Origin: Luteibacter aegosomaticola
GTDB taxonomy: Bacteria > Pseudomonadota > Gammaproteobacteria > Xanthomonadales > Rhodanobacteraceae
Assembly: GCF_023078475.1 (NCBI RefSeq)
Contig: NZ_CP095741.1
Location: 4,496,501-4,560,500 of the forward strand
Direction: 5' to 3'
Length of the DNA stretch: 64,000 nt
Position numbers and translations under genes: made by a program. Shown one piece after another: positions 12,893-21,630 of the stretch (position 1 is its first letter; each line of letters begins with the position of its first letter). The notes beneath the pieces were generated by a model. That model saw only the letters and a program-made list of their open reading frames with translations. It ran no database searches and was not told where the DNA came from.

Positions 12893-13810
12893 TCAGACGA
12901 TCGGGTCGAACCGTACCGGCAGGTGCACCATCGGTTCCACCAGCCAGTGGTCGGCCAGCAGGAAGGCGAACAGCACCATCAGGTAGATGATGGAGTAGTT
13001 GAACATCTTCATCGGGAAGAAGTCGTCGGTGGACGTGAACAGCCGCACGGCGTACCAGAGGAACCCGATGCCCAGCACCACGGCGCCGAACAGGTAGATG
13101 AGGCCGTTCATGCCAGTGAGGAACGGCAGCAGCGTCACCAGGAACAGCAGCACGGTGTAGAAGAAGATGTGCCAGCGGGTGAACTTCACGCCATGGGTCA
13201 CCGGCAGCATCGGCACCTGGGCGCGCGAGTAGTCATCCACGCGGAAGATCGCCAGCGCCCAGAAATGCGGCGGCGTCCACACGAAGATGATGAGCAGCAG
13301 CTGCAGCGCGTACGGGTGCAGCGAACCCGTGACGGCCGTCCAGCCCAGCACGGGCGGCGCTGCGCCAGCGATACCGCCGATCACGATGTTCTGCGGCGTG
13401 GCACGCTTCAGGTAAGCGGTGTAGATCACCGCGTAGCCGATCAGCGAGAAGAACGTGAGCACCGCGGTGAGCATGTTCACGAGGAACACCAGCACCAGCA
13501 TCGACAGGATGCCCAGCGTCATCGCGAACACGAACACCTTCATCGGCGTGAGCTCGCCTGTGGCGAGCGGCCGGTGCGAGGTGCGCGCCATGATCTTGTC
13601 GATGCGCTGATCGATCAGGTGGTTGAACGCCGCCGCCGAAGCCGACGCCAGCCAGATACCCAGCGTGCCAAAGATGCCAGCATGCCAGGTGGGCAGCACG
13701 CGGTTCCCATCCGAATCCACGGCCAGGAACATGCCGATGACCGCGCAGAACACCAGCAGCGCGACGACGCGCGGCTTGGTCAGTTCCAGGTATTGCTTGA
13801 ACTTGGTCAC
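12893..13810 (-). CDS. ctaB: Protoheme IX farnesyltransferase (heme O synthase)
   Basis: Adds a farnesyl group to protoheme to give heme O, in the inner membrane. 305 aa with about nine membrane spans. UbiA-superfamily motifs are present: N-terminal LTKPRVV, the first Asp-rich motif [20 protein letters not shown] and the second motif [14 protein letters not shown]. The start overlaps the ctaA stop by ATGA. It works directly before CtaA in making heme A for the aa3 oxidase encoded at 18001-21611. Confidence 0.95.
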   Translation of the reverse strand: MTKFKQYLELTKPRVVALLVFCAVIGMFLAVDSDGNRVLPTWHAGIFGTLGIWLASASAAAFNHLIDQRIDKIMARTSHRPLATGELTPMKVFVFAMTLGILSMLVLVFLVNMLTAVLTFFSLIGYAVIYTAYLKRATPQNIVIGGIAGAAPPVLGWTAVTGSLHPYALQLLLIIFVWTPPHFWALAIFRVDDYSRAQVPMLPVTHGVKFTRWHIFFYTVLLFLVTLLPFLTGMNGLIYLFGAVVLGIGFLWYAVRLFTSTDDFFPMKMFNYSIIYLMVLFAFLLADHWLVEPMVHLPVRFDPIV

Positions 13811-14952
13811 GGCGTCTCCGACGGCAGGCGTTGCGTGCTGGCCAACGCCGCGAGCAGGGTAAAGAGCAACAGCGCGGCCACGCCATTGTGCGCCGTCGCC
13901 ATCGGCAGCGGCAGGCCAAGGTGCACGTTACCGACACCGAGCAGCACCTGGGCGACCAGCACCACGGCGATGCCGATGCCGATCTTGCGCAGGCCGGCGC
14001 GGGCGAGCTTGTGCGAAAGCCAAGCGAGGTAAAGGAAGGTGATACCTGCACCGATGCGGTGGGCCATCTGGATCGCGCTACGCGCGGCCATATCCAGCAC
14101 GCCGCCTTCGTAGTTCACGCCAATGCCGCGCCACAGGATGAAAGCCTCGTGGAAATCGGTCTGCGGCCACCACTGGCCCAGGCACTTCGGGAAATCGGTG
14201 CCGCAGGCGAGCGCCGCGTAGTTCGTGCTGGTCCAGCCGCCCAGGGTGATCTGGCACACCAGCACCACGATACCGATGGCGACCGGCGTCCGCAGGGCGG
14301 CGAAGCGCTCATCGCGCGCGCCCACACCCCACCAGCGCAGCGCGGCCCAGGCGAGCAGCGCGAAGGTGGCGAGGCCGCCCAGCAGATGGCCCGTGACCAC
14401 GATGGGCTTCACCAGCAGGGTCACCGTCCACATGCCGAGCATGGCCTGGAAGATGATGACGGCCAGAGCCGCGACGCCGACGCGCCACGCACCCGGACGA
14501 TCAAGCACGGCGGCGGCGATGAGCGGCAGCGCAATGGCCAGCGCCGACAGTATCGACGACACCACGTACGCGCCACGCATGTACAGCACGACGCCGACGG
14601 CCGCGAACACAGCTGCCACGATGACGGCCACGACGGCCATCTTGCGGCGCCATGCGGCAATCAGCGCGATGGCCAGCACCATCACACCGAGGCTACCCGC
14701 GAGGAAGCGGTGTACCTGTTCACGCCAGGCCTTGTGGTCTTCGTACGGGCGATCGGGGAACGCCTGGTTGGCCTGGGCAATATCGTTCGCGTGGCCCGGC
14801 CAGGTCACCTTGCCGTAGCAGGTGGGCCAGTCCGGGCACGAAAGGCCGGCGTTCGAAAGGCGCACGAACGCGCCAAACATCACCACGCAGAACGCGAAAA
14901 TCGCGGCCAGCAGGGCCAGGGTGCGCAGGGCTTTCACGGCGCGGGGAGACAT
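13807..14952 (-). CDS. ctaA: Heme A synthase
   Basis: Oxidises the C8 methyl of heme O to a formyl group, giving heme A. 381 aa, eight membrane spans in two repeats, with conserved heme-ligating His residues in the HRFLAGSLG and MAHRIGAG contexts, VTGHLLGG and [15 protein letters not shown] near the N-terminus. It begins on the last base of the upstream stop (TGATG) and overlaps ctaB by ATGA, so translation is probably coupled along the operon. Confidence 0.95.
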   Translation of the reverse strand: MSPRAVKALRTLALLAAIFAFCVVMFGAFVRLSNAGLSCPDWPTCYGKVTWPGHANDIAQANQAFPDRPYEDHKAWREQVHRFLAGSLGVMVLAIALIAAWRRKMAVVAVIVAAVFAAVGVVLYMRGAYVVSSILSALAIALPLIAAAVLDRPGAWRVGVAALAVIIFQAMLGMWTVTLLVKPIVVTGHLLGGLATFALLAWAALRWWGVGARDERFAALRTPVAIGIVVLVCQITLGGWTSTNYAALACGTDFPKCLGQWWPQTDFHEAFILWRGIGVNYEGGVLDMAARSAIQMAHRIGAGITFLYLAWLSHKLARAGLRKIGIGIAVVLVAQVLLGVGNVHLGLPLPMATAHNGVAALLLFTLLAALASTQRLPSETP

Positions 14953-15512
14953 CAGCGGATCACCTTCTGCAGATCCTTGCGCAGGCCGTTCGGGTCAAAT
15001 CCCGCCGGGTACCACGCAAGTGCGGTGGCGTTGGACTCGACCAGCACCAGCGCGACGCTGTCGGGGGTGGTCGGACGGAACGGGGCGAACGTATCGGCAG
15101 GCGCCGAGCCAATCGTGTAATCCGGCATGACGGCCTGCGCATCCGCGCCAGCCGGCGCCACGCCGAGATACAGCAGGCGCAGGCGATCGGCATTGCGATT
15201 CAGGACAATCCGGGCATTGCGCACGAGGCCCAGGGTCTTCACGCATTCGGAAGCACAGCTCGGCCCCGGCAGCACGACCAGCGTGAGCCGCGGCTCGCTA
15301 TCGCGCCAGGCCCAGGGCTTGCCCGCCACATCCACCTGCACGCCCTCGAACGAGCGCTGCGGCAGGATCGGCTGGCCATTGCCCTTGCCCTGCGGCTGCC
15401 AGCCGGTGAGCGTGAGGATGCCCGCCGCCACGATGGGCGCGAGAAACACCAGCATGATCAGCACCAGCTTCAGGCGGCCCGAGCGGGCGGGCGTGGCTTG
15501 CGATTCGCTCAT
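14952..15512 (-). CDS. Membrane-anchored thioredoxin-fold-like protein of the cytochrome oxidase operon
   Basis: 186 aa. One N-terminal membrane anchor (LVLIMLVFLAPIVAAGILTL), then a periplasmic domain carrying LVVLPGPSCASECVKTL, a CxxxC pair spaced as in Sco1/SenC. The protein contains no His at all, so the Sco copper-ligand His is missing; a thiol-disulfide or structural role is likelier than copper delivery. It sits between surf1 and ctaA with 1-4 nt overlaps on both sides, which ties it to oxidase assembly. Proteins in this position are often annotated only as cytochrome oxidase-associated membrane protein. Confidence 0.75.
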   Translation of the reverse strand: MSESQATPARSGRLKLVLIMLVFLAPIVAAGILTLTGWQPQGKGNGQPILPQRSFEGVQVDVAGKPWAWRDSEPRLTLVVLPGPSCASECVKTLGLVRNARIVLNRNADRLRLLYLGVAPAGADAQAVMPDYTIGSAPADTFAPFRPTTPDSVALVLVESNATALAWYPAGFDPNGLRKDLQKVIR

Positions 15513-16243
15513 GGGGCCTCGTTACGCGGGCGCTGCCGCTTGTTGCGATGAAGGAGGATGAAGATCACCACCGCGGCAAGCGCAAAGGTGAACCACTGGA
15601 AGGCATACGCGCGATGGCGTGCTGGCGGCATCACCGCCGGAGTCCACTCGCGCGCGTAGATCGTCGCCGGATCGGCATCGAGCAGAAGCACGCGAGGATA
15701 CAGCGAGTGGTGCAGGTCGGCGGCGATCTCGCCCACGTCCACATACACCACGGATTTGTCCTCGCCCTTCTGCGCCGGCAGGCGGTCGCCACCCAGCCGA
15801 ACGCCAACGCCCGGGGGCGGAACGTAAAGACCATGCACCGTCATCGGTGCGACGGGCACCGGCGGCAGGCGCGGCTGCGCACCGGCCTCACGCGGCAGGA
15901 AGCCGAGATCGACCAGCACGGCATGGTTGTCGCCGTTGGGCTGGAACGGGGCGTAGACGTGGACGCCGGCCTGTCCGGCCCGGGTCTGGTCATCCAGGAT
16001 GTAGCGATGGCCAGGCAGGAAGGCCCCCGTCACGGCGACCCTTGGGTAGCGCTCGGCCGGGGGCTGGGCGGCCACGCCGGCGAAATCCTCGAGCGGCGCC
16101 TCGCTGGCTGCGGCGTAGCGCCGCAGCAGTTCATCCTTCTCGGCCGCCCTGTCCAGCTGCCACACACCCAGGCGCACGAAAACGAGCACGCCCGCCACGG
16201 TAAGTGCGACAGCGAACCACGTCGGGCGGCGCAGAAAGCTCAT
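15509..16243 (-). CDS. SURF1 family cytochrome oxidase assembly protein
   Basis: Inner-membrane factor that helps place heme a/a3 in subunit I. 244 aa with the family's two terminal membrane helices: WFAVALTVAGVLVFVRLGVWQLDRAAEKDELL at the N-terminus and AYAFQWFTFALAAVVIFILL at the C-terminus. The family's GAFL and DQ patch is visible (VTGAFLPGHRYILDDQ). The ATG at 16243 is favoured over one at 16285, which would add 14 residues ahead of the transmembrane start. First gene of surf1-thiol protein-ctaA-ctaB. Confidence 0.92.
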   Translation of the reverse strand: MSFLRRPTWFAVALTVAGVLVFVRLGVWQLDRAAEKDELLRRYAAASEAPLEDFAGVAAQPPAERYPRVAVTGAFLPGHRYILDDQTRAGQAGVHVYAPFQPNGDNHAVLVDLGFLPREAGAQPRLPPVPVAPMTVHGLYVPPPGVGVRLGGDRLPAQKGEDKSVVYVDVGEIAADLHHSLYPRVLLLDADPATIYAREWTPAVMPPARHRAYAFQWFTFALAAVVIFILLHRNKRQRPRNEAP

Positions 16244-16284
16244 GCAAAGCCCCGCGTGCGCACCGCTATACTCGGATTGTCGCA

Positions 16285-16521
16285 ATGAAGCGGAACGGTC
16301 ACGTGGAAACCATCTACAAGTACGCGCTGGTGGTCCTGCTCCTGGTGGTGTTGTTCAACCTGGGCCAGGCGCTGTTTTTCATGATGACCGACAAGGGCCA
16401 GAGCAAGCGCACTGTCTGGGCGCTCACCCGCCGTATCGGCCTCTCCCTGTTGCTCATCGCCATGGTGGCGCTGGGCATCTTCATGGGGTGGCTACACCCG
16501 CACGACGTAGGCCAATTCTAA
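16285..16521 (+). CDS. DUF2909 twin-transmembrane protein
   Basis: 78 aa with two membrane helices (YALVVLLLVVLFNLGQALFFMM and IGLSLLLIAMVALGIFMGW) linked by the conserved TDKGQSKRTVWALTRR loop; this is the DUF2909 family found beside cytochrome oxidase genes. Its function is unknown; oxidase assembly is the usual guess. Here it is transcribed divergently from surf1 with only 41 nt between the starts, whereas in related genomes I would expect it in line with coxC and surf1, which suggests a local inversion. Confidence 0.85.
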   Translation: MKRNGHVETIYKYALVVLLLVVLFNLGQALFFMMTDKGQSKRTVWALTRRIGLSLLLIAMVALGIFMGWLHPHDVGQF

Positions 16522-16599
16522 CGCGGCCCCCCAGCCGACCAAGGCGCGGTGCGGCAAAGTGCGGCAATCGGTCCCATGCCCTTGCCGTCTGTGGCGAGC

Positions 16600-16887
16600 T
16601 CACCCCACCAGGGCGGCCATCACGTGCTGGGGATCGTTGCGGATAGCCCGCAACAACGCCCGGGCCGGGCCCGTCGGCTCCCGGCGCCCCTGCTCCCAGT
16701 TGCGCAAGGTGCCGACATCCACATCGAGCACCTTGGCGAAATTGGGCTGCGACAGCCCGGTGGACTCACGAATGGCCTTGATGGTGGCCGGATCCACACG
16801 GAACTCACGCGAGGGCGCGCGCTTGCCGCGGTGAATTTCGTCCATGTGCTGGACGCTTTCGAGCAGTTCATCGAAAAAGGTAGTCAT
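16600..16887 (-). CDS. HigA/NadS-type antitoxin with XRE helix-turn-helix
   Basis: 95 aa. An N-terminal toxin-binding segment (TFFDELLESVQHMDEI) precedes a helix-turn-helix domain (IKAIRESTGLSQPNFAKVLD, then DVGTLRNWEQGRREPTGPARALL). The WEQGRR.P.GPA signature is typical of the NadS/HigA2 group. It should neutralise the toxin encoded just upstream and, with it, repress the promoter at 17214-17243. The start overlaps the toxin stop by ATGA, the toxin-first order of higBA loci. Confidence 0.9.
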   Translation of the reverse strand: MTTFFDELLESVQHMDEIHRGKRAPSREFRVDPATIKAIRESTGLSQPNFAKVLDVDVGTLRNWEQGRREPTGPARALLRAIRNDPQHVMAALVG

Positions 16888-17207
16888 GGTGGTTGGTTCC
16901 AGTGTTCGACGATTTTTCGCAATGTGGCGCGTTGATCGGGGCTGAGATCATCTCGCTCGTTCTTTGCATAAATCAGGAGCATGGCGATGCGTGCCCGCTG
17001 CGCGAAGTAATAGTAGATGACCCGTGCGCCGCCGCGTTTGCCGCGGCCACTCGCACCCACCCGTACCTTGCGAAGCCCACCGGTACCTTCGATGAGGTCG
17101 CCTGCGTCGGGGTAGGCGGCAAGCGCGTGTTGAAGCCGGATGTATTGGTCATCGTCGAGGAGCTCACGAACCCGCCGCGTGAACAGCGGCGTCTCGACGA
17201 AGATCAT
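16884..17207 (-). CDS. HigB/RelE-family toxin
   Basis: 107 aa from ATG at 17207. Reads as a RelE/HigB-2-type ribosome-dependent mRNA interferase: N-terminal MIFVETPLFTRRVRELLDDDQY, central GLRKVRVGASGRGKRGGARVIYYYF, and YAKNERDDLSPDQRATLRKIVEHW at the end. Basic residues in the RGKRGGAR strand are the family's likely RNA contacts. ATG at 17207 is chosen over ATG at 17225 because a promoter with its -10 at 17219-17214 would start the transcript at or near 17207, giving a leaderless message. It is translationally coupled to the antitoxin. Confidence 0.88.
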   Translation of the reverse strand: MIFVETPLFTRRVRELLDDDQYIRLQHALAAYPDAGDLIEGTGGLRKVRVGASGRGKRGGARVIYYYFAQRARIAMLLIYAKNERDDLSPDQRATLRKIVEHWNQPP

Positions 17208-17213
17208 GGCGGG

Positions 17214-17243
17214 AAGATACGCCATTGACGCATATGTGTCAAT
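17214..17243 (-). promoter_or_regulatory. higBA promoter with overlapping palindromic operator
   Basis: On the minus strand TTGACA (17242-17237) is followed by a 17-bp spacer and TATCTT (17219-17214), a good sigma-70 promoter. A near-perfect 20-bp palindrome, ATTGACGCATATGTGTCAAT at 17224-17243 (18 of 20 positions symmetrical), covers the -35 and half the spacer, the expected position for autorepression by the antitoxin. The predicted transcription start coincides with the toxin ATG. Confidence 0.7.
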
Positions 17244-17410
17244 GACGTACCTCTCATGACAATGGTTTGGTTCATGGCAAGCCCTCCTGGCGACACACGA
17301 TGTGCCGGGCAGGAAAGGGTCGCCGATGCGCGGGTTGAGCCACAGTCGCCCAAGCCCACGACGATGTGTAGGAAATGCGCTGCGCTAGATCGACGCGTCA
17401 GCGCACGGGA

Positions 17411-17999
17411 TCAGGACCCGCCGCTCGCGTGCGGAGGCGCCGACTGCACGATCTGATCGAGAAGACGCTCATAGAAAGCCATCGCATCCGCACCATGGTC
17501 GATCACCGCATCCTCGCCCGCACGAAGCATCCGCGCGCGCGCCCGACATGAACAGCTGGCACGAGCCATCCATGATGCCTTCGTGCACGACACGGCGCTC
17601 GCCACTGACGACGGCCGCCAGAGCCGCCCGGATGGCCTTCTCCTCGCCCGCCGTTATCCAACGCTCATGCGTGCGCTCACCATCGTTGAGGCGCAGCACC
17701 GTGCCATCGGAGTCGTGGCGTAACGCCACGGGATAGGTGGACGTGAAGCCCACGCCCATCGCCACGTCGAGAAGTTCATCGTGGCCCACGAAGGCGTCGA
17801 TATCGCTCGCGCTGTCATGCAGGGCGGCGGCGCATTCATCGGCAACCCCCGCGCCACGTGCTGCGCGTAGCTCGGCAAGCGCACCATCTGCAACGACGAC
17901 CGGCACGGTGGCCGCATGAGCGGCGTTCAATGCGAAAGCCATGCCGACTGCAAGGCACGCGTGGATAAAAGAAACCCGCCTCGCGGCGGGTTTCAGCAT
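17411..17999 (-). pseudogene. Exported protein of unknown function, broken by a frameshift
   Basis: A signal-peptide-like start (RRVSFIHACLAVGMAFALNAAHA) leads into ~130 residues ending MDGSCQLFMSG. The frame then runs off into a short Cys/Arg-rich tail, while another frame continues naturally (RMLRAGEDAVIDHGADAMAF and on to a TGA at 17411). The switch falls in an alternating GC run at 17532-17542; one extra CG unit would restore a single ~195-codon gene. The cause may be a slippage mutation, phase variation or an assembly error. The in-frame ATG at 17999 lies in the coxC terminator; ATG at 17942 is an alternative. I do not recognise the family. Confidence 0.6.
17966..17994 (-). terminator. 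Rho-independent terminator of the coxBAC operon
   Basis: Just after the coxC stop on the minus strand, GAAACCCGCC-TCGC-GGCGGGTTTC forms a perfect 10-bp stem with a 4-nt loop, followed by TTTTA. Confidence 0.85.
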
Positions 18000-18000
18000 C

Positions 18001-18891
18001 TCAGAGCACATAGACAAACAGGAACAACGCCAGCCAGACCACGTCGACGAAGTGCCAGTACCACGCCACGGCCTCGAAGCCGAAGTGGTCGTCCTTCGTG
18101 AAGTGGCCCTTGGCGCAGCGGATCCAGATGATCGCCAGCATGATCGTGCCCAGGGTCACGTGCATGCCGTGGAAGCCGGTGAGCATGAAGAACGTGGCGC
18201 CGTAGACGCCGCTGCCCAGGGTCAGGTTGAAGTGTTCGTACGCTTCGGCGTATTCGTGCGCCTGGCAGAACAGGAAGGTCGCGCCCAGCAGCACGGTGAA
18301 GCCGAGGCCGATGAGCAACGCCTTGCGGTGACCCGCCTTTAGCGCATGGTGCGCAATGGTGATGGTCACGCCCGACGAGAGCAGGATCAACGTATTCAGC
18401 AGGGGCAGGCCCCAGGCCGCGATGGTGTGGAAGTTGCCACCGATCTTGTCCGGGCCACCGCCGCCCGATGCACCCCAGGCTGCGCTGTAGTTATCCCACA
18501 CGAACTGGTGGGTCAGCACACCGTGGCCTTCACCGCCGAGCCAGGGCACGGAGAAGATGCGAGCGTAGAACAGCGCGCCGAAGAACGCCCCGAAGAACAT
18601 CACCTCGGAGAAGATGAACCACATCATGCCCATGCGGAACGATCGGTCCACCTGGCTGTTGTAGCTGCCGGCCATCGATTCGTGGATGACCGAGCGGAAC
18701 CAGCCGAAGAACATGCCGAAGATCATCAGCACGCCGACCATGAACACGATCTTGCCGAAGCCGGAATCCCCCGGCTCCGCATTCAACCAGTGCGCGGCAC
18801 CGAACACGGTGACGAACATCGAGACCGCGGCCACGATGGGCCACTGGCTCTTGCTCGGTACGAAATAAGCGTCTTGTTGCTGGTGACCCAT
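18001..18891 (-). CDS. coxC: Cytochrome c oxidase subunit III
   Basis: Core membrane subunit of the aa3-type terminal oxidase. 296 aa with seven hydrophobic segments; diagnostic stretches are EVMFFGAFFGALFYAR, THTIAAWGLPLLNTLILLSSG-like helix III/IV sequence (written FHTIAAWGLPLLNT here), FMLTGFHGMHVTLGT with the conserved HGxHV, and the terminal WYWHFVDVVWLALFLFVYV. ATG at 18891 gives the normal N-terminus. It ends the operon, followed directly by a terminator. Confidence 0.96.
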   Translation of the reverse strand: MGHQQQDAYFVPSKSQWPIVAAVSMFVTVFGAAHWLNAEPGDSGFGKIVFMVGVLMIFGMFFGWFRSVIHESMAGSYNSQVDRSFRMGMMWFIFSEVMFFGAFFGALFYARIFSVPWLGGEGHGVLTHQFVWDNYSAAWGASGGGGPDKIGGNFHTIAAWGLPLLNTLILLSSGVTITIAHHALKAGHRKALLIGLGFTVLLGATFLFCQAHEYAEAYEHFNLTLGSGVYGATFFMLTGFHGMHVTLGTIMLAIIWIRCAKGHFTKDDHFGFEAVAWYWHFVDVVWLALFLFVYVL

Positions 18892-18923
18892 GCTGGTTTC
18901 CCGTGGAAGTCGCTTGTTGGCCG

Positions 18924-19052
18924 TTACAGCTTCAACATCTGCACGATCGACAGGACGAAGATGCCGAGCGCCACGCAGCCCGCGATCCACGCGGTGCGGC
19001 GGGCGCGCTTGCGCCGCTCATCAGTGCCGTTGTCGACCATGGCATTCATCAT
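18924..19052 (-). CDS. Cytochrome oxidase small assembly protein (42 aa)
   Basis: A 42-aa frame begins on the last base of the coxA stop (TGATG) and ends 32 nt before coxC. It has a basic head (DERRKRARRTAW) and one membrane helix (IAGCVALGIFVLSIVQML). Size, topology and location match the small single-span proteins annotated beside coxA in other proteobacteria. Those usually neighbour ctaG (cox11), which is absent here. Too short for most gene callers, but strand, spacing and composition support it. Confidence 0.75.
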   Translation of the reverse strand: MMNAMVDNGTDERRKRARRTAWIAGCVALGIFVLSIVQMLKL

Positions 19053-20671
19053 CAGTGATCCGTGTTGCCGTGGGCCAGCTCATCGTCATGGATGACCGGC
19101 GGCACGTCGAAGGTGTGGTGCGGAGCCGGCGACGGCACCGTCCACTCCAGGCCCTTCGCGCCTTCCCAAGAGCGGTCTGCGGCTTTCTTCTTCGAGAACC
19201 ACACGCAGTGCACGATCACGCCCAGGAAGATCAGCTGCGAGGCGCCGAACCAGAAGCCGCCGATCGAGCTGATCATGTTGAAGTTGGCGAAGGCCACGTT
19301 GTAATCGGGAATACGGCGCGGCATGCCGGCCAGCCCCAGGAAGTGCTGCGGGAAGAAGAGCACGTTCACCGAGATGACGCTGGACCAGAAATGGATCTTG
19401 CCCCACGTCTCGCTATACATGTGGCCCGACCACTTCGGCAGCCAGTAGTACGCGGCTGCCATGATCGAGAATGCCGCACCGGTCACCAGCACGTAGTGGA
19501 AGTGCGCCACCACGAAATAGGTATCGTGGTACTGGAAGTCGGCCGGGGCCAGCGCCAGCATCAGGCCGGAGAAGCCGCCGATGGTGAACAGGATGACGAA
19601 CGCGATGGAGAACAGCATCGGCGTCTCGAACGTCATCGAGCCGCCCCACATCGTGCTTACCCAGTTGAACACCTTCACGCCCGTCGGCACGGCGATGAGC
19701 ATGGTGGCGTACATGAAGAAGATCTCCGCACCCATCGGCAGGCCCACGGCGAACATGTGGTGGGCCCAGACGATGAACGAGAGGAACGCGATGGAAGCAA
19801 TCGCGAACACCATGGCCTTGTAGCCGAAGATCGGCTTGCGGGCGAAGGTGGGGATGATCTCCGAGATGATCCCGAACGCCGGCAGGATCATGATGTACAC
19901 CTCGGGGTGCCCGAAGAACCAGAAGATGTGCTGGTAGAGCACCGGGTCGCCGCCGCCGGCGGCATTGAAGAAGTTGGTGTGGAAGTACTTGTCGGTGAGC
20001 AGCATCGTCACCGCGCCCGCCAGCACCGGCATCACCGCGATCAGCAGGAACGCCGTGATCAGCCAGCTCCACACGAACACCGGCATCTTCAGCAGATCCA
20101 TGCCCGGGGCGCGCATGTTGAGAATGGTGGCGATGATGTTGATCGCGCCCATGATCGAGCTGATACCCATCAGATGCACCGCGAACACCACGTAGGCGAT
20201 CGATTCGCCCTGCAGTGAAAGCGGCGGGTACATCGTCCAGCCACCGGCAGGACCACCGCCCGGCATGAACAGCGTGCTGAGCAGCAGCAGGAACGCGAAC
20301 GGCATGATCCAGAACGAGAGGTTGTTCATGCGCGGCAGGGCCATGTCCGGCGCGCCGACCATGAGCGGGATCATCCAGTTCGCCAGGCCCACGAACGAGG
20401 GCATGATGGCGCCGAAGATCATGACCAGCGCGTGCATCGTCGTCATTTCATTGAAGAAATACGGCTGCACGAGCTGCATGCCCGGCTTGAACAGCTCCGC
20501 GCGGATCACCATCGCGAAGGCGCCGCCGATGAAGAACATCAGCAGGGCGAACACCAGGTAAAGGGTGCCGATATCCTTGTGGTTCGTGGACATCACCCAG
20601 CGCTGGAAGAATCCCTGCGGCGCGTGGTGATCATGATGATCGTGGTGGTCGTGGGTGGCTGCGTTCGCCAT
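19052..20671 (-). CDS. coxA: Cytochrome c oxidase subunit I
   Basis: Catalytic heme-copper subunit that reduces O2 to water and pumps protons. 539 aa with twelve membrane helices. Visible ligands and motifs: low-spin heme His in MTTMHALVMIFGAIMP, CuB and cross-linked His-Tyr region FWFFGHPEVYIMILPAFG, the HH pair in IVWAHHMFAVG, and HFHYVLVTGAAF with the heme a3 and heme a ligands. The N-terminus is His-rich (HDHHDHHDHH). Heme A for it would come from the ctaB/ctaA products. Confidence 0.98.
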   Translation of the reverse strand: MANAATHDHHDHHDHHAPQGFFQRWVMSTNHKDIGTLYLVFALLMFFIGGAFAMVIRAELFKPGMQLVQPYFFNEMTTMHALVMIFGAIMPSFVGLANWMIPLMVGAPDMALPRMNNLSFWIMPFAFLLLLSTLFMPGGGPAGGWTMYPPLSLQGESIAYVVFAVHLMGISSIMGAINIIATILNMRAPGMDLLKMPVFVWSWLITAFLLIAVMPVLAGAVTMLLTDKYFHTNFFNAAGGGDPVLYQHIFWFFGHPEVYIMILPAFGIISEIIPTFARKPIFGYKAMVFAIASIAFLSFIVWAHHMFAVGLPMGAEIFFMYATMLIAVPTGVKVFNWVSTMWGGSMTFETPMLFSIAFVILFTIGGFSGLMLALAPADFQYHDTYFVVAHFHYVLVTGAAFSIMAAAYYWLPKWSGHMYSETWGKIHFWSSVISVNVLFFPQHFLGLAGMPRRIPDYNVAFANFNMISSIGGFWFGASQLIFLGVIVHCVWFSKKKAADRSWEGAKGLEWTVPSPAPHHTFDVPPVIHDDELAHGNTDH

Positions 20672-20705
20672 GGGCCTTGCACCTCTACCTAAGACTTGTA
20701 CGGGA

Positions 20706-21611
20706 TCAGCCCTGCGGGGCCGTGGCGGGATTGGCCTGGGCGGTCTGCGCAGCCTGCTGCACCTTCGCCTCGTCCTGCTGGGTGGCCAGCCACTGTTCGA
20801 ATTCAGCCTTGGGCACGGCCTTCACCACGATGGGCATGAAGCCGTGGTCCTGGCCGCAAAGCTCGGCGCACTGGCCGCGATACACGCCAGGCTCCTTGAG
20901 CTTCGTCCACGCCGCGTTGGCGATACCCGGGATCGCGTCCATCTTCCAGCCCAGCGCCGGCACCCACCACGAGTGGATGACGTCGCCGCCGACGATGATG
21001 AAGCGGATCTTGACGCCTACCGGGACGACGAGCGGCTTGTCGACGTCGAGCAGGTAGGTCTTGTAACCGTCGACCTGGATCTTCTCCGGGTCGAGGTTGG
21101 AGCGGAGCTGGCGGGTGCGGTCGGAGCTTTCTTCCAGCTTGGACATGAAGCCCACGCGGTCGACCGGCTTGCCCTTGTATTCCACGTAGTCGTAGCGCCA
21201 CTTCCACTGGTACCCGGTGACCTTGATGGTCATTTCCGAGTTCGTGGTGTCGGCGAACGTGGTGAGGCCGCCCGTGGCGAGCTTGGCCAGGAAGATCAGG
21301 ATGATGACGGGGATGACCGTCCAGACGATCTCGAGCTTGGTGCTGTGGGTCCATTTCTCGGCGACGGCGCCGCGCGATTTACGGAAGCGGAACATCGCCA
21401 CGAACATGGCGCCAAACACCACGATGCCGATGACGACGCAGACCCACAGCGCCACCATGTGCATGCCATAAGGGGACCATTCCGCGGCACCCTTGGTCAT
21501 GTTGAGCTGGTCGGGTTCCGGGTTGGCCATTGCCGCCCCGCCCGAAAGGGCTAGTACCACGCCTGCCGTCCACGCCGAAACCAATCGTCGTCCGATGCCG
21601 CCAGATGTCAT
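20706..21611 (-). CDS. coxB: Cytochrome c oxidase subunit II
   Basis: Carries the binuclear CuA centre that accepts electrons from cytochrome c. 301 aa: signal-peptide-like N-terminus, two membrane helices (ALWVCVVIGIVVFGAMFVAMF and IVWTVIPVIILIFLAKLA), then the periplasmic cupredoxin domain with the aromatic GYQWKWRYDY patch, CuA His in DVIHSWWVP and the CAELCGQDHGFM ligand cluster. A Gln/Ala-rich tail follows. It lies 34 nt upstream of coxA. Confidence 0.97.
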   Translation of the reverse strand: MTSGGIGRRLVSAWTAGVVLALSGGAAMANPEPDQLNMTKGAAEWSPYGMHMVALWVCVVIGIVVFGAMFVAMFRFRKSRGAVAEKWTHSTKLEIVWTVIPVIILIFLAKLATGGLTTFADTTNSEMTIKVTGYQWKWRYDYVEYKGKPVDRVGFMSKLEESSDRTRQLRSNLDPEKIQVDGYKTYLLDVDKPLVVPVGVKIRFIIVGGDVIHSWWVPALGWKMDAIPGIANAAWTKLKEPGVYRGQCAELCGQDHGFMPIVVKAVPKAEFEQWLATQQDEAKVQQAAQTAQANPATAPQG

Positions 21612-21630
21612 GTTTGCACCTTTGTTGAAC

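Noticed and set aside
17207..17225. Upstream ATG (17225) as the HigB start
   Set aside because: It lies inside the predicted promoter spacer, upstream of the likely transcription start, and adds six residues (MAYLPA) unlike the family.
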